Below are positions 12,836 to 25,914 of a DNA stretch of 64,000 nt, in pieces (positions within the stretch are counted from its first letter, which is position 1; every line of letters begins with the position of its first letter). Made by a program: the position numbers and the translations under genes. The stretch is from Scedosporium boydii (lineage: Eukaryota > Ascomycota > Sordariomycetes > Microascales > Microascaceae). The DNA is taken from positions 62,001 to 126,000 of the forward strand of contig NJFT01000032.1 of NCBI GenBank assembly GCA_002221725.1, in the 5' to 3' direction. The notes beneath the pieces were generated by a model. That model searched no databases. It was not told where the DNA came from and was given only the letters and a program-made list of their open reading frames with translations.

Positions 12836-14258
12836 AGGGGGTTCGAGGGCATTTATTGGAGGATTCATTGGTGATGCAGTAGTAGTTTAGAATATACCCC
12901 TTTAATAAGGAATGTGTGGTTTTCGAAGGTTACACTTGTTTGAAGATGAGGATGACTGTGTGTACCAAAGGCGAGTGGACCTGAGGATTTTTGTGTGCGA
13001 GACTTAACGTCGTTATCTTGCTTCCTATTATGACCACTCGAGGAACCGAGTCTCTTAAGCTAGGAATTTAGTCCCTGGGCGAGATGGACTACTTCGTAGA
13101 GATATACTGGTCTAGGCAAAACTAGTGGTTGTTGAGTCAGCCATCATCAATCATCATCGCTTACCATGTGCATCTCGATAGTAAGACTTTTCACGATCTT
13201 GTCTTGCGTATGGTTAATCTTTGTATGTGGGTGTGTACTATAAGTGGCTCTGGGTAGTTTTTCTTCGGGAGGTTTAGGGGTCTCGGAGGTGAAATAAATG
13301 TCCGAAGTAGTAAACCAGGTCGCCGCTTGGGACGGTCCTGGTATTATCGAGGATACTTTGGCGACCACGAGGTTAGCCAGGCCAGGAACTACTCTGGGAA
13401 CTAGAGCTACGAAGTAGAACCGAGTACGAATACATCTAGGGTTTCGAGTTGACCCTTGAGAAAGACTATTTCGACAGGCATCAAATTCGATGTATTATAA
13501 TCATCGAGTTCGACTCTGATTTACGAGATGTCCCGTTTATAATATTCCATGATAACAGATCGAGACTCATAGCCGAGTACGAAGTAGACACCAATTGATA
13601 CAATCTACAATCCCATTCATACTATTCCTCTTGTTTCCTCAATTCTTCAATCTTCACGTGCGACAAACTAAGACAACGGAAGCAGGTGCTCAGCCAAAAC
13701 AGTCAGGCGCAACAAAGACGGCGCAAAGTACTAAAGGTACCGGTACGGAGGAATGAAGACATGAGACCCTCCGTCTCAAGTCCCTCTTTTTCTTCTGACA
13801 AAACAGAGCGATTGAAGAGCCCAACATTCGGGTCCAGCGAATGTACAAGTATTTGTGGAGATTTACGAGCTCCAAAAGACGTCATCAATCAGCGTTTTTC
13901 CCGTCCCACCCTTCTTCTTTTACGCGGCAGAAGAAGCGAGTGGGAAGCAGCTCGAGTTGTCAACTGCGCTGTTCCTGCAGTCGACCTGATCTAGCTTTCT
14001 TTTCCCCCTAATCATCCTCAATTCCTACCTGATCGTTTCATCTTTCTTGTCTAGGTAGTTTTGTCCGTTGCCTTTTCTTTCTAGGCTTGGTGCCCGAACT
14101 CTTTTTGGGTTTTAGATCAATCGGGTAATAGAGCTTGCATCCTCCTTATCTACAGCAGCGTCCCCGACAGATTCCTACTCTGCCGGCTCCCGCCCAGGAA
14201 ACCAAACCTCCTCGCGGAAGAAACGACGCCGCGACACGTAGGAAAAACAGACATCAAG
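12238..14258. other. Intergenic region between RasGEF and GH63 genes
   Basis: 2.0 kb with no gene I can support. It contains the 3' flank of the RasGEF gene, a GA microsatellite at 12800-12832, three copies of the TACTTCGTA/TACGAAGTA 9-mer (13090, 13408, 13578), and a pyrimidine-rich leader (about 13990-14100) before the start codon at 14259. Short ORFs here have no family similarity. Confidence 0.6.
12800..12832. repeat. (GA)n microsatellite
   Basis: About 16 uninterrupted AG/GA dinucleotides lie in the 3' flank of the RasGEF gene, preceded by an imperfect purine-rich stretch. It is a simple repeat. Confidence 0.95.
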
Positions 14259-17200
14259 ATGGGCGGCCAGCGAAACGGCGACGGATTCCTGACGAGGGAG
14301 GAGAAGCGGCTGAAGGAGGACCGCGAGAAGGTCAAGTACTGGAAGAAGTGGGGACCTTACGTGCCCGAGAGGCAATGGGGCACCGGTGAGCACAGATTGC
14401 CGTGGGAGCTCCGGGGACGAACTGGGACACGGCTGATTTTCTTTCTTTCGTTGGCAGTTCGAGAGGATTATAGCGCGAATGGCGATGCGTGGGCGCGTAA
14501 GTAAAAGCATTCATTCCGGCTCCTTGGCTTGCGAGCGGAAGAGAGACGGGGAGACCGAAGAGAGAGAGCTAACGAGACCTGCGGGGATGATCAAAAGACT
14601 TTCCACATGACCATGCGCGGTCTCGCACTTACCGATGGGGCGAGGACGGTATTGCTGGCGTTTCGGACACTCATACGCTTATGAATGTTGCTTTTGCGTT
14701 TTGGAACGAAGAGGAGTGAGTGTTTGAGCTGGTTTCGGGGAAGGGATTTCGGGGCGGTTCTTTCTGACGGTGTCTTTAGCGATTTTTTGAAGGAACGGCT
14801 ATTTGGGCTGTCGAATCCCCAGGGAAATCATGGTGAGAGTGTCAAGGAAGCCCATTTCCATGTTGACAATGTGCCTGTAAGGGCTTTCCCTTGCCTCCCA
14901 ATAACGGTCACAGACCTTCGCTGACAGCTAGACATCGTCGTAGACTGTATGACAACACACCTCCCCTACTGCGCTGCGCCTTGCCCGTCCTAACCTCCAA
15001 TCTAGCACTCCTACATGAAATTCCTCTACAAATACCCCCAGAGAAAGTTCCCCTACGAACAACTTATCCAAGAAAACGCCAAGCGCGGAAAAGAAGACCG
15101 AGAGTACCAGCTCTTCGACACCGGCATCTTCGACGAAGACAGGTACTGGGACATCTTCATCGAGACGGCCAAGGAGGACGACGACCCCGACGAGCTGCTC
15201 TTTCGAGTCACCGCCTGGAACCGCGGGCCCGACCCGGCTCCTCTCCACATCCTCCCTCACGTCTGGTTCCGGAACACGTGGGCATGGGGTAGGGATCTCC
15301 CCGAAAACAAGCCCTCCATCGAGATGTACGCCGAGAGCATGGTCAAGACGATGCACCACAAGCTCGGCGAGCGCTACGTCCTTATGTCTCCGTCTCCCGG
15401 CGTCGGCCTGACGGGGAACGATGTGATTCCCGAGATGATATTTACTGATAATGACACGAACTTTGAGCTGCTTTATGAGGGCAAGAATAAAGTTCCGTAC
15501 GTCAAGGATGCTTTTCATAGATATGTCGTGGAGGGGGAGAAGGGGGCCGTTAATCCGGCGCAGGAGGGGACCAAGTGCGCTGCTTGGTTTACGTTTAATG
15601 AGGATGGAGGTGTGCTTCCTGGCGAGTGCGCTGGTAGGTCTCTAGATGATATATCTCCTTTTGGTTTTCTTCCCTTCTAACCTGCCCAGTTGTCCGATTC
15701 CGCCTCACAAAGCGAAACGACCCGTTCCTTGACGAAGAAGAATTCGATAACATCATCGACAGGCGCAAGGAGGAAGCCGACGAGTTCTACTACAAGATCA
15801 GCCCCCTCCCCATATCGGACGACCTACGAAACATTCAGCGCCAGGCCTTCTCCGGTATGCTATGGTGCAAGAAGCACTACTACTTCGTCTACGACCAGTG
15901 GGCCAACGGCGACCCGACCCAGCCGCCTCCTCCGCGCGAGCGCAAGGCCGTCCGAAACATGCGGTGGAAACACATGCACTGCGACGACGTCTTGTCGCTG
16001 CCAGACTCGTGGGAGTATCCGTTCTTTGCGGTCTGGGATACGGCGTTTCATTGCATCACGCTTGCTATGATTGATCCGGAGTTTGCGAAGAAGCAGTTGG
16101 ATTTGTTTACTAGGGAGTGGTATTGTCATCCTAATGGTCAGCTTCCTGCGTGAGTATTTCTCTGCTTTCTTACCCGTTACGTTCTTACTTCATTCCTAAC
16201 ATCAGCAGCTATGAATGGGACTACGAAGACGTCAACCCCCCGGTGCACGCGTGGGCTACCTTCCGTGTATTCAAGATAGAACGGAAGATGCACGGTAGAC
16301 AGGACCTCGACTTCCTCGAGCGCGTGTTCCAGAAGCTGCTGATGAACTTTACCTGGTGGGTTAATCGAAAGGACATGGAAGGCAAGAATCTGTTCGAGGG
16401 AGGTTTCCTCGGCCTCGACAATATCGGCATCTTTAACCGCTCCGAGCCTCTTCCCACCGGCGGTGTCTTGGAGCAGGCCGACAGCACTGGCTGGATGGCG
16501 TTCTACTGCCTGTGCATGCTCAACATTGCTCTCGAGTTGGCTAAGTATAGGCGGACATACGAAGATATCGCGTCCAAGTTCTTTGAGCACTTCATCTTCA
16601 TCAGCGACGCCATGACGTTCCGGACCGGTCAAAAGGACGAAAAGTCGCTATGGAATGAAGAGGACGGCTTCTACTACGACGCGATATCCTGGGGCGGTCC
16701 CCACAACCAGCAGCTCCCCGTGCGATCGCTCGTCGGCCTGATCCCCCTCTACGCCACCCTGACGCTCGAGCCCGAGCTCGTCAACAAGCTCCCCTCGTTC
16801 AAGAGGAGAGTTGAGTGGTTCACCAAAAACAGGTGCGATATCGCCGAGCGAAACATGGCCAGCATCCGCAAGCGCGGTAAAGGCAACCGCATCCTGCTCG
16901 CCATGGTGAGCAAGGACCGGCTCGAGAAGATTCTCCGCAAGATGCTTGATCCGGCCGAGTTCCTCTCCGACTACGGCATCCGCTCGCTCTCCAAGTACCA
17001 CAAGGACCACCCGTTCTCGATGAACGTCAACGGCCAGGACTTCCGGGTGTCGTACGTGCCTGGGGACTCGGACAGTAACCTCTTCGGCGGGAACAGTAAC
17101 TGGCGGGGGCCCATTTGGCTCTGCGTCAACTTCCTACTCGTCGAGGCGCTGCAGCGCTTCTACCTCTTCTATGGGCCGGAGTTCCGCGTCGAGTGTCCCA

Positions 17201-17942
17201 CGGGCAGCGGGGACTACATGCATCTGGGCCACGTCTCGGAGGAGCTGCAGCACCGGCTTCAGCACTTGTTTACGAGGAATGAGGACGGGAGGCGGAGTAT
17301 GAATGGGGGGAACGATACTTACGACTTTGATCCGTACTGGAGGGATTATCTTTGGTTCTACGAGTTGTTTGATGGGGATTCTGGGAGGGGACTTGGAGCT
17401 ACGCATCAGTGTGGATGGACGGGCCTCATCGCGAAGATGATTCACGATACAGGGTGAGTATATATCTCTTCCCCTTCCCCCCACGCCCCCAACCTCTGAC
17501 AAAAACTAACCCAATCCACAACAGAATGTCCTGCCGCCTCCCCCAAACCCCACGCACCCCCGCCGTCGGCCTCGACCACTACTTCGACGAAGTCATCCGC
17601 CGCCCCTCCCTGAGCCTCACCACCTCCTCCAAACCCCACAAGCTCCGGCGCGCATCCACGGCCCGATCCATCGGCGCCCGAAGCGACTTTATCAACGACC
17701 AATCGGAAGCCTCCCAATCCCAATCCCTGGTCGGGCTCGGCATCCGCGCCGACGACAACGACAACGACGAAGTCGAGGAAGAGGAAGGGGGCCTGCCTTC
17801 GTCTTTTGCTTCGCCGACGACGGAGGTGGATCCCCGGCTGCATAGTTATGTGGCCGAGCAGCTGGAGCGGTATTCGGCGCTTTTGGGGGATGAGGCGGGG
17901 GGGATTGAGCAGTTGGAGGAGGAGTTTGAGGCCACGCCTTAG
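14259..17942 (+). CDS. GH63-family glucosidase-like protein
   Basis: Eight exons: 14259-14385, 14458-14496, 14598-14715, 14780-14876, 15006-15633, 15690-16149, 16209-17453, 17525-17942, giving 1043 aa. The start codon context is AAGATGGGC. The protein matches the GH63/mannosyl-oligosaccharide-glucosidase-like fold family found in fungi and bacteria: [18 protein letters not shown] near the N-terminus, [37 protein letters not shown], and the C-terminal hallmark [18 protein letters not shown] followed by HQCGWTGL. I see no signal peptide or transmembrane segment, unlike ER glucosidase I, so this is more likely the soluble intracellular branch acting on alpha-glucosides. The last ~150 residues are Ser-rich and acidic and probably disordered. 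Exon 2 is only 39 nt. Family assignment is firm; the substrate is not known. Confidence 0.9.
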
Positions 17943-19591
17943 GAACGGGCCCTAGTTTGATGGGGCGTGTTTGGGGAAGATGGGGAACACAGGGAGGAGG
18001 GAAATGTTACGGTGTGGGAGCGGTGAAGGGGGGAGGGACGGGATGGGATCCGGGCGAATTGTGGGATTGGGATCAGGTTTGTGCTTGAGGGGAGGAGTAT
18101 TATTGGTTTGTGGACTTGGTGATTTTCTCACGGGCCGGGAAGAAGCATTTCTTGGGATCAAATTTAAGTTGTTTGCATTCGTACAAGTACAGGGTTCTCA
18201 CATGGATAGAAGTTACACGTCATATAAGGGAAATAAATCAAGACTTTTTGTTATTTTTAGGATCAAGTTGATGGCGCAATGTTTTTGAGGCCCTGGGAAG
18301 GCTCGGTAGATACACCGAGAACAGTGGCCGAGATGACCGAGATCTGGTCCTTTCCTCGCCACGTCAGAGGATCCAATATCTCCACGCCGACGAAGGAAGA
18401 AGGAAGAAGGAACAATTCATGAAATCTTGATGCTATTGAAGTGATTCATCCATCTAATCTAAATCTTTCGTCTAACTAAACCCACCCGCCCATTGTTTTT
18501 ATCTATCCATCAAATCTATCCAAACGTGACAATGTCTATATAACCTCAAGATGCAAACAAACAACCCACCTACCAAACAAAAGAGAAGAGAGAGAGATAG
18601 AGAGAAATATGAGACAAGAGAGAAAAGAAAAAGAAGGAAATGCCCCCAGAAATAGACAGAATGACATGACCTCAAGGCAAAACAAAATCTAATACTTGTC
18701 ATGCGTATCTATATCTCTACCCGACAACTCCGCTTTAATAGTTCTTCTTTTTCATCTATGGTTGCAGAGATAAAAAGAGACAAAGATGCCAAAGGAAGGA
18801 AAAAAGAAACCCAGCTACGTTGCGCGCGCTAGTTTCAAGACCGTCCCCGGCCCCCCTCCTCTCAGCCGATAGTCGATCCAGCATAGGTTCTCCCGTATCG
18901 CATTCCCTTGATCTAATTGTTCATGGTTCACCCGCACGATGGACAGGGACTTCGAAGAATAGAACCGGGAAACAGGGACCTAGACTGGACTAGACGGGAC
19001 TGGAACATGGGGGGCCGGTAGGCGTCTGGACCTGTTTTGCGCAGTGGACAGAAACTCTTGTGTCAAGGTTCCTTTTGAGTGCATAGTAGGAGAAGAGGAA
19101 AGAACGAAACGAAGAACACTGAAACCTAAAAAAAAAGAACGACGCTAGACAGGATAATAACGACTACCGTCATCTGCCTTCAAACCCCCCTTCTTCCTCT
19201 GCAGAGTAAAGAAAAAAGGTGTCAACCATGCGCTCGTTTTTTTGTGGTTTCTTCTTTTTCCGTCGCTGTCCCGAAACGTTACCAAGGTGTAGCATTCAAG
19301 TCTCCAAATAACCAAAAAAAGAAAACCGCCTCCCGTTTTTTTTCTTCTTTACGCGTAGATATAAAAATCCTGTATGGGCAATAGTAAGGAAAACCCCCGG
19401 GAGAGCTGGTGACTCCCAAACGTTTATAATGCAGTCAGTCCGTGTCGTAGATTTTTCGGGGCAAATTAACCCTCCGTAAATGAATCGATGTCGGAGGGGG
19501 GGCGTAGTGAACCGTCGGTTGAGAATTCGACAGTGAGAGCGCCGATGGGGGCTTAAAAAAACCCAAGCGGGCAAGAACGGTGGCTGCCCAA
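17943..19591. other. Intergenic region between convergent GH63 and PRPP synthetase genes
   Basis: 1.65 kb between two stop codons facing each other. It is A/purine-rich on the plus strand (for example 18575-18640), as expected of 3' UTR and terminator DNA for both genes. I see no ORF, RNA gene or repeat that stands out. Confidence 0.6.
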
Positions 19592-21155
19592 TCAGTACTG
19601 GAAGAGCACGCTTATTGACTCTCCATGGTGAGACCGTCGGATAGCTTCGGCCAAGATGGGGGAAATATCAAGCACCTCCAACTTGGGGCACAACCGGCGG
19701 TGCTCGTCTTGGGGCACCGAGTTAGTCACGACCATCTTGTCGATGGGTGAATGGTTGATACGGGCAATGGCGTCTCCGCTCATAACACCGTGAGTGAGCA
19801 GGGCGTAGATCTTGAGAGCTCCCTCCCTCTTCAAGAGCTTGGCGGCCCGCGTAATCGTGTTCGCAGTGTCGACGATATCGTCAACCAAGATGCAAACTTT
19901 GTTCTTGACGTCCCCTACCAACATCATAGTCGAGTTTCGATGCTCGCTAAACTTCGTAGGTCGTCGTTCCTGTGGGAAAAAAAGTGATTGGTAAGTCTGG
20001 GGGAAGCGGTGTGCCGTCACGGCGAGGGGCAATTTACCTTATGGATGAGCGAGAAGTCCAAGCACAAAGCATCGGCAATTGCCGTGGCCCTCTTTGCACC
20101 TCCAGCGTCGGGACTAACAATAACTGCTTCCCTCCACTCGGGGATGGACTCCCTGATGTATCTCTGCAACGTGGGCTTGCCATACAGGTTGTCGAAAGGA
20201 CAGTCGAGGAAACCCTGATATTGAGGATCGTGAAGTTCCATGGAGATGACTGTTCTTTGGTTAGTCACAACGGGCCGAAAATGAGAGAGAAAAGAGAGAG
20301 TGCATGGGTAGCCTCACCATGGTCGGCACCAGAGCAAGTCAAGAGGTCGGCAACCAAAGTGCCGGCTTGAGCAATCCATTGCTTATAGCCGGGTCGTGGC
20401 TGGAAGCCGTTGATGTTGTTCTGGTTCTCGTAGTCGTGGGTGGTGTACCGGAACGGGGTGTTGGCACCGGTATTGTTGTTGGTGTAGGAACCATTGCTAT
20501 TCCTATAGCCATTGGTCAGGCCATTCTGGGCAGGGGTCGTCGGGCGTTCGGTCTTGGTGACAGTGCCGTTGGTAGCAGACTCCTTTTCGTCGACGCCGTT
20601 CTGAATCTCGGCAAGCTTGGCGTTGGAGAGCTTTTGACTGAGACCCTCAACACCGTTGACGGCCTTGTGGTTGAATTCCGGGGGAGTCCTAGACGCGCTA
20701 GGGCCGGGGGTCGGGGGGACACTATCAAAAGTGTCGTTGCGGGACAGCTTGGAAAGAGGGGCGCCGGCCTTCTTGTAAGGCACATCGGGCTGCCTGGAGT
20801 AAGGGAATAGCGGAATGACGGCTGTGATCTTCTTGGCGGAGCCGATCTTGCAGGCGGATATCATAATACAGAGCTCGATGAGGTGGTCATTGACATTCCC
20901 CGAGCCGGTTTGGATGATGTATACATCTTTTCCACGAACACTGTCTTGGATTTCACACCTAGACAAAAAAAAGTGGCGTAAGCACTCCTGTGACTTAACT
21001 CTTGGCTAATCTAGGTGGGATGTTACAAACCTTGTCTCGCCGCCCGAGAACTTGGTCAGAATGCGATTGCTAGCAGGGATGCCGAGAATATTGCAAATGT
21101 TCTCGACGAGTTGAGGGTGCGAATTGCCACCGAGCACGACGATATTGCGAACCAT
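19592..21155 (-). CDS. Ribose-phosphate pyrophosphokinase (PRPP synthetase) with large insert
   Basis: Four exons read from 21155 downward: 21155-21031, 20958-20318, 20249-20038, 19969-19592, giving 451 aa. The enzyme makes PRPP from ribose 5-phosphate and ATP for purine, pyrimidine, His and Trp synthesis in the cytosol. Seen: the N-terminal fold with [35 protein letters not shown], then [35 protein letters not shown] and the PRPP-binding loop [10 protein letters not shown] at about 355-364. The core is split by a ~118-residue Asn/Ser/Thr/Pro-rich insert (about 112-230) between KKAGAPLSK and GYKQW. Inserts of this kind mark the Prs1/Prs5-type subunits of fungi, which work in hetero-oligomers with insert-free Prs proteins; which paralogue this is remains open. 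Confidence 0.93.
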
Positions 21156-22911
21156 GGTGGCTTCGGCACCGGGGATAGCGCTTGGTTGGGTAAGGCGTGA
21201 GGAGAGGAAGAGGAATACGCGGTCGAGAGAGTCAAGGAGACGTTGAGGTAGGGTTAGGAGAAAGAAGAAGAAGAAGAACGGAGGCGTGTTTGTGAGCGCA
21301 ATCGTGAACAATTAAGCGCGATGCTGTTGTAGAGAGGGGCGAGGAGGGGAATTGGGACGAGATGAGAAGATGAAAAGTTTCAAGGGTCGCGTGCGCACAA
21401 GGAATTGTCTGCTGAGTGCTTTTGCCTGACGTTGAGGATCGCAAAATAACAACAATTGAGTTCCAGATGCTCGCTCTCCTAGATTACCGCTATTCCTGCC
21501 GCAACTCTCTCCGAGGAGGTTGTTTTGGAGGGGGTGGGTGGTCAAGGATTGTGCTCGCGACTAGATTTTGCAAAGGCGAGTCAGTTCGCTTGTGTTTGAA
21601 GTTATACTGCTTTTGATGAACTTTTTTTTTCTGCCCAGGTTTATGCCGGAGAAATTTTTAGAGGGCGGTGAATGGCTGGAGCAAAGGCAGTGGAGTGGGA
21701 GGTAGTGAGGGCTCTAATGCCGGAGTCGACCACTGGGATGGGAGAACCTACCAGCCGAACCGGAACTTGCGGCCTGAGGGGAGGCTAGATGCCGAGGATA
21801 GGCGTATTGAGCGTAAAGGGATTTTAAGTCTGGACCGGATGGAAATCGAGACGGGGAATACGCTGTAAAAAGGGTATAGGCGGTTGTTGCGGCTGCTGTA
21901 AACAGTTCGTCCTCCGGGGCCGGAAGAAACAAGGACGCTGCGCCGATCTGTGGCTAGTTTGTCGATTCGGAGCTATGACGAGTGATGTGCTGTGCAGCGT
22001 TCAACTACCGTGGAGGTTCCTTGTGCTCAGGGAATAAAAAAAAAAAAGTGCGATGATTCAAACAAGAGACCCGGACTGGATGATGGATCAGAGCGGACAA
22101 TGGGACCGGAAGGGAAACGAAGATGGGGAGTGGAGAGTGTCTTATGCCAAGAGCCTCAAAGAGGGCTAGAGAGCAGGATAGTCTAATAAGGGAGGCATGG
22201 GGAAGATTTTACTTCTTGATGAATGAATTGAAGAAAGGTGTAAGAGGAAGATGATTCCCGGTGGGGGAAGAAATCGAGAGGCGAGGACAGTTTAATGTAT
22301 AATTGCCTGGTAACAGCGAAGAAAAAAATCTGGAAGCTGCCAGTGAGCAGTCAATGGCAAAGGGCAGGAGACACTACGAGGTACACTACAGAGGAGGGGT
22401 CCAGGCTACCGACCCAGGGAAACTTGGAAGGAAGCGCACATGCAGAGAGTCAGAATACACCTGATGTTTAGGGTACATCAATGACCTTTGTAGCCTTTGT
22501 AGTGTTCGAGGTACATAACATTTGGGGCATAGTGGGCTCCTGTGGGGGCGAGGCTAGTGTATAATGGCAAGTATAGTACAAATGATTTCGTCATTGCCAT
22601 TGGCAAGAAGGGGCGAGAAGGAGCGGGACAGCGCTTCCTAGTCCATCAAATCGAAAAACTTACACGGCACTACGAGCGAAGCCTGGATGTACACGGTACG
22701 AGGAGGGGAACGTACTAAGCCTGCTTCCTGGGTCCATTCGAGGTTTCTGACTGTACTCCAGAGACCGCTTCATTGCTTCCGCTTGTTCGCCACAGGCTCG
22801 GCGTTGTACTAACGAACCTCTAGTTGGATGTAGAGAATACCTCACTTTCACTAGTATCGCATCTTCAGATTCTGCCAGTCTTCACGTGACTCCAAGAATA
22901 GCACTTGACGG
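21156..22911. other. Promoter and upstream DNA of PRPP synthetase; 3' flank of small ORF
   Basis: 1.75 kb with no gene I can support. CT/GA-rich tracts lie just upstream of the start at 21155 (for example 21255-21280). The rest is unremarkable mixed sequence with short, unrelated ORFs. Confidence 0.55.
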
Positions 22912-23208
22912 TCACCAGACGTCTCCTAGTTTTCTTCTAACCTCGGGAGAAAAAGTCGAGAGGATGGCGGGATTGGAGTCGAGAGCTTTCCATTTTGTGG
23001 GCAAGCGCATTGATTCGGATGCGCGGACATTGATGTAGGGGTGGCGGCCGATGTAGGAGCCTGGGGCTGGAAAACAAGTGACACACACAAAGGAACATGA
23101 AATTTCGCGCGTCACTCTGCTTGAAATAATTACAGGGCGGGCAACCACAGGGACAGCACGGAAACGGAACTTGGCAGCGGCTACGGTGGGAATGAGCTTC
23201 CGGTGCAT
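22912..23208 (-). CDS. Possible small basic protein, mitochondrial-type N-terminus
   Basis: A 98-codon ORF starts at the ATG at 23208. The first ~25 residues (MHRKLIPTVAAAKFRFRAV...) are basic, without acidic residues, like a mitochondrial presequence. The last ~50 residues (SYIGRHPYINVRASESMRL, then PTKWKALDSNPAIL and EVRRKLGDVW) use C-ending codons like the real genes around it. The middle (about 26-47) is Ser/Cys/Val-rich and looks like an intron: its DNA starts gtaatt and ends ttttccag. However, those sites would shift the frame, so I kept the unspliced ORF. A good donor (gtaagt) upstream at about 23250 suggests a 5' UTR intron. No family recognised. Confidence 0.38.
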   Translation of the reverse strand: MHRKLIPTVAAAKFRFRAVPVVARPVIISSRVTREISCSFVCVTCFPAPGSYIGRHPYINVRASESMRLPTKWKALDSNPAILSTFSPEVRRKLGDVW

Positions 23209-25083
23209 TTTGCATTTTGCATTTTTACCGGGCCTGGTTACAACATTGAACTTACCCCACACCCAACCAGAGTCGAGAGCAACCAACCCTTTTTCAACCA
23301 CCACCAAATGACACTTCAAATTGACATGCAATGACTATTTTTGAGGCTTCGATGGCACGAGAAGCAGGTGGATTGATGAATCCTTGAACAATATCATGAA
23401 AGGAGGGCCTTGATGTTGACGAAGTAAAACGCGATGAGGCGTTAGTATAAGTTGGTCGCGCTCAGACAAGATTTGAAGCCGAAACTGGCAGATCCAGTCT
23501 GCGTGCGAGGTAGCCAGGCCTGGTCTAGCGGTGCACGGAGTACATAGTGGGTTCCTTCCGTACAGGCTGCCTAGTGTTCTAGTGTTCCTGAAAGTTCCGA
23601 CAATTCTGGGGACTCTGGACCCCAAATTAGAAGTTGAGAAGTGTAGAGCTGGTCGCATTTCTTGGTTCAAACCATCATGGTAGGAGCAAGTAAGATTGCG
23701 TCTTCGGACCTAGTACATTCCTATTACATACAGACAGTGCAGACGACAACCAAACATTGACTCTGGTACTCTTTCCCAACTGTCGATGTCCGCTGTATGA
23801 GACCATGGACTGGTCGGTACTTGGCCACAAATGGATTTAACGAAGTATTATACCTCAATGATGTGAGGCAGGAACGAGTCCCTGCACAAGGGTCTAGACG
23901 GCAGGACTCGAGCATAAGAGAAGACTGCAGCAAACCGGAGGAGAGAACATAATCAAGGTTTGGCCTCACTTCAATCTCACTCACTCATGCCACTGTATGC
24001 ATGACAAATGGAAATGAACGTAAACAATGATCTAATCTCACGACGGGAAGAACGTAGACCTACAAGCGCACTATTATGTTCTGCAGATGTTCACCAATGT
24101 GCCTCGCCGTTGCTTGTGATGCTGGTAACTGCCAAATGGGTATATTAGCGGTGAACCGCTCGACAGTGGATGTACAATGACTTGATGGTGTGATTTCGTT
24201 GGACACAGCACAAGCACAGATTGACTTCGTATACAGAAGGGTCAATCGAAAAAGAGAAAGTGGGGTGGCGTGGCAGAAATGGCAGAATTTAAAGCTTGGT
24301 CTCACCGCCTTATTTTCGATCTCGGAAGTACGAGCGGCTCCATGAACGGACCAGTCCAGTTCTCTAATAAGATTGCCTGCATTACAAACAGATATTCGCG
24401 TACCCACAACTGCCTACAACAAAAGATCAAGAAAAAAACCCCATCTCCCGTCTCGGAAAAGTCACCACTGGTGGGTTAGGACTTGGCCTAGATCTCGGTC
24501 CATTTTGGTCGCGTGGACGAAGGACGAAGTAAGAAAGAGGAGTTGCTGAAGGCCAAGGACATTGGAGGGATACCAGCTTAATACAGTAAGTAATACACAA
24601 CTTCGTAGGAACGCCGTTGGTGAGACATGCAACTTCTATTTCCGCGCTCCTGTCAATCTGGCAGGCACCCGAACGGTCCAAACTTTGCACATTGAAGGGT
24701 CCTCCTTCCAGCTTGTGACGCCCGGCTAGAGTGGAAAGTCACAGTTGTAATCGCACATCATTCTTCCCGATCGGCGATTACTAACAAAACAAGGGGAAAT
24801 TCAATCTCCAGCTTTGAGCTTGATCCAGCTCTGTCCCTCCGGCAAAACCTAGCCCGCATTCGAGCCTCGCGTACACCACACGCTCACCTGCAAAACGGCT
24901 GGTTCATTCAATCAACTGACACCTTCCATCTGCGCTTTTCCGAGTTTAGCGGCGTTTATTTCACTCTTCCCCTCCATTATCCCCTCATTTTCCTCTCCAC
25001 CCACTCGCAGGTTCGCTGGAAAGGCTCTCGGCATCTACCAAGGGACTCAAAAGGATCAAGGGCTCGAGTAACAGACCAGAGCC
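23209..25083. other. Intergenic region upstream of RPC9
   Basis: 1.9 kb holding the upstream DNA of the small minus ORF and of the plus-strand RPC9 gene. Pyrimidine-rich stretches at about 24950-25010 precede the RPC9 start. No further gene, RNA or repeat can be supported. Confidence 0.55.
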
Positions 25084-25914
25084 ATGAAAATTCTCGAGGC
25101 CCAGAATGCCGTCTTGACCAATTATGAGGTCTATAGGCACCTTACCAAGCAAAGAGAGAGATATGCTCAGGAGAAACGCCGCGGGCCTCCTAATCTGGAG
25201 ACTGTAGTCCGAGAGGTGAGTTCAGCTGAGAGGGCAAAGCAAAAAAAATCCCTTTCGAAAATTTTCCATCATCATGCTCGGCGTCCGATTCTACATTGCC
25301 CCTCGGTCCCAAACCCCACATCCACATTTATTACCCCACGGTGTGGCCCAAGCATTTGATGAATTTCAGGTCCGTCTAAAAAAAGAAAGAGAAAGGGAAA
25401 GAAATTATGGCCAAGAAGGCAAGAAAAATCAGGCCAAAAGAAGAAAGAAAAATGGACGGACCACAAGTTCGGGTTTGCCACTTTGTCGGCACTCCCCGCC
25501 CCATGCCCTTGAAAGCCCTGTTCTTCCTCAGGTCCTCACGGTAATGCGCCACTAACTTGTGCCTGCCGTCCTATTTCGGCTCGGTTCGCCCCCATCTAGA
25601 TCCTTCAGTACTTTCGCTCACCACCCAACCCGCTGAGCCAGAACCCCATCACCTATACGCCGGAATGCATAGCCCAACTCCTCGAGAGCCTCCGACCCTA
25701 CAGCTTCTCCAAGGCTGAGGTCATTATGCTCTTCAACCTGCGGCCGCAGTCCGTCGCAAATTTAAACACTAGCATTGAAGATCTCGAAGATCGTTTCACG
25801 ATGGAGCAGCAAGAGGCCATCATCGACATTATCGTCAGTGTCCTGGGCAAGTTCGAGTCGAGTGAAGATCAACCCGCCGAGGGAGATGTCTCCATGACCA
25901 ACGGCGAGTCTTGA
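25084..25914 (+). CDS. RPC17: RNA polymerase III subunit RPC9 (Rpb4-like)
   Basis: Two exons, 25084-25215 and 25600-25914, give 148 aa, close to the usual ~140-160 aa. The start MKILEAQNAVLTNYEVYRHL and the following RRGPPNLETVVRE, then ILQYFRSPPNPLSQ and LRPYSFSKAEVIMLFNLRP, are the typical Rpb4/RPC9 core (HRDC-like helices). Family knowledge: RPC9 pairs with RPC8 to form the Pol III stalk that aids initiation on tRNA and 5S rRNA genes in the nucleus. The acidic C-terminus follows GKFESSEDQP. The 384-nt intron (donor gtgagt, acceptor catctag, branch actaac at 25551) is long; a microexon inside it cannot be ruled out, but the direct join restores the family sequence. Its stop lies 52 bp from the stop of the convergent GTPase gene. 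Confidence 0.9.
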
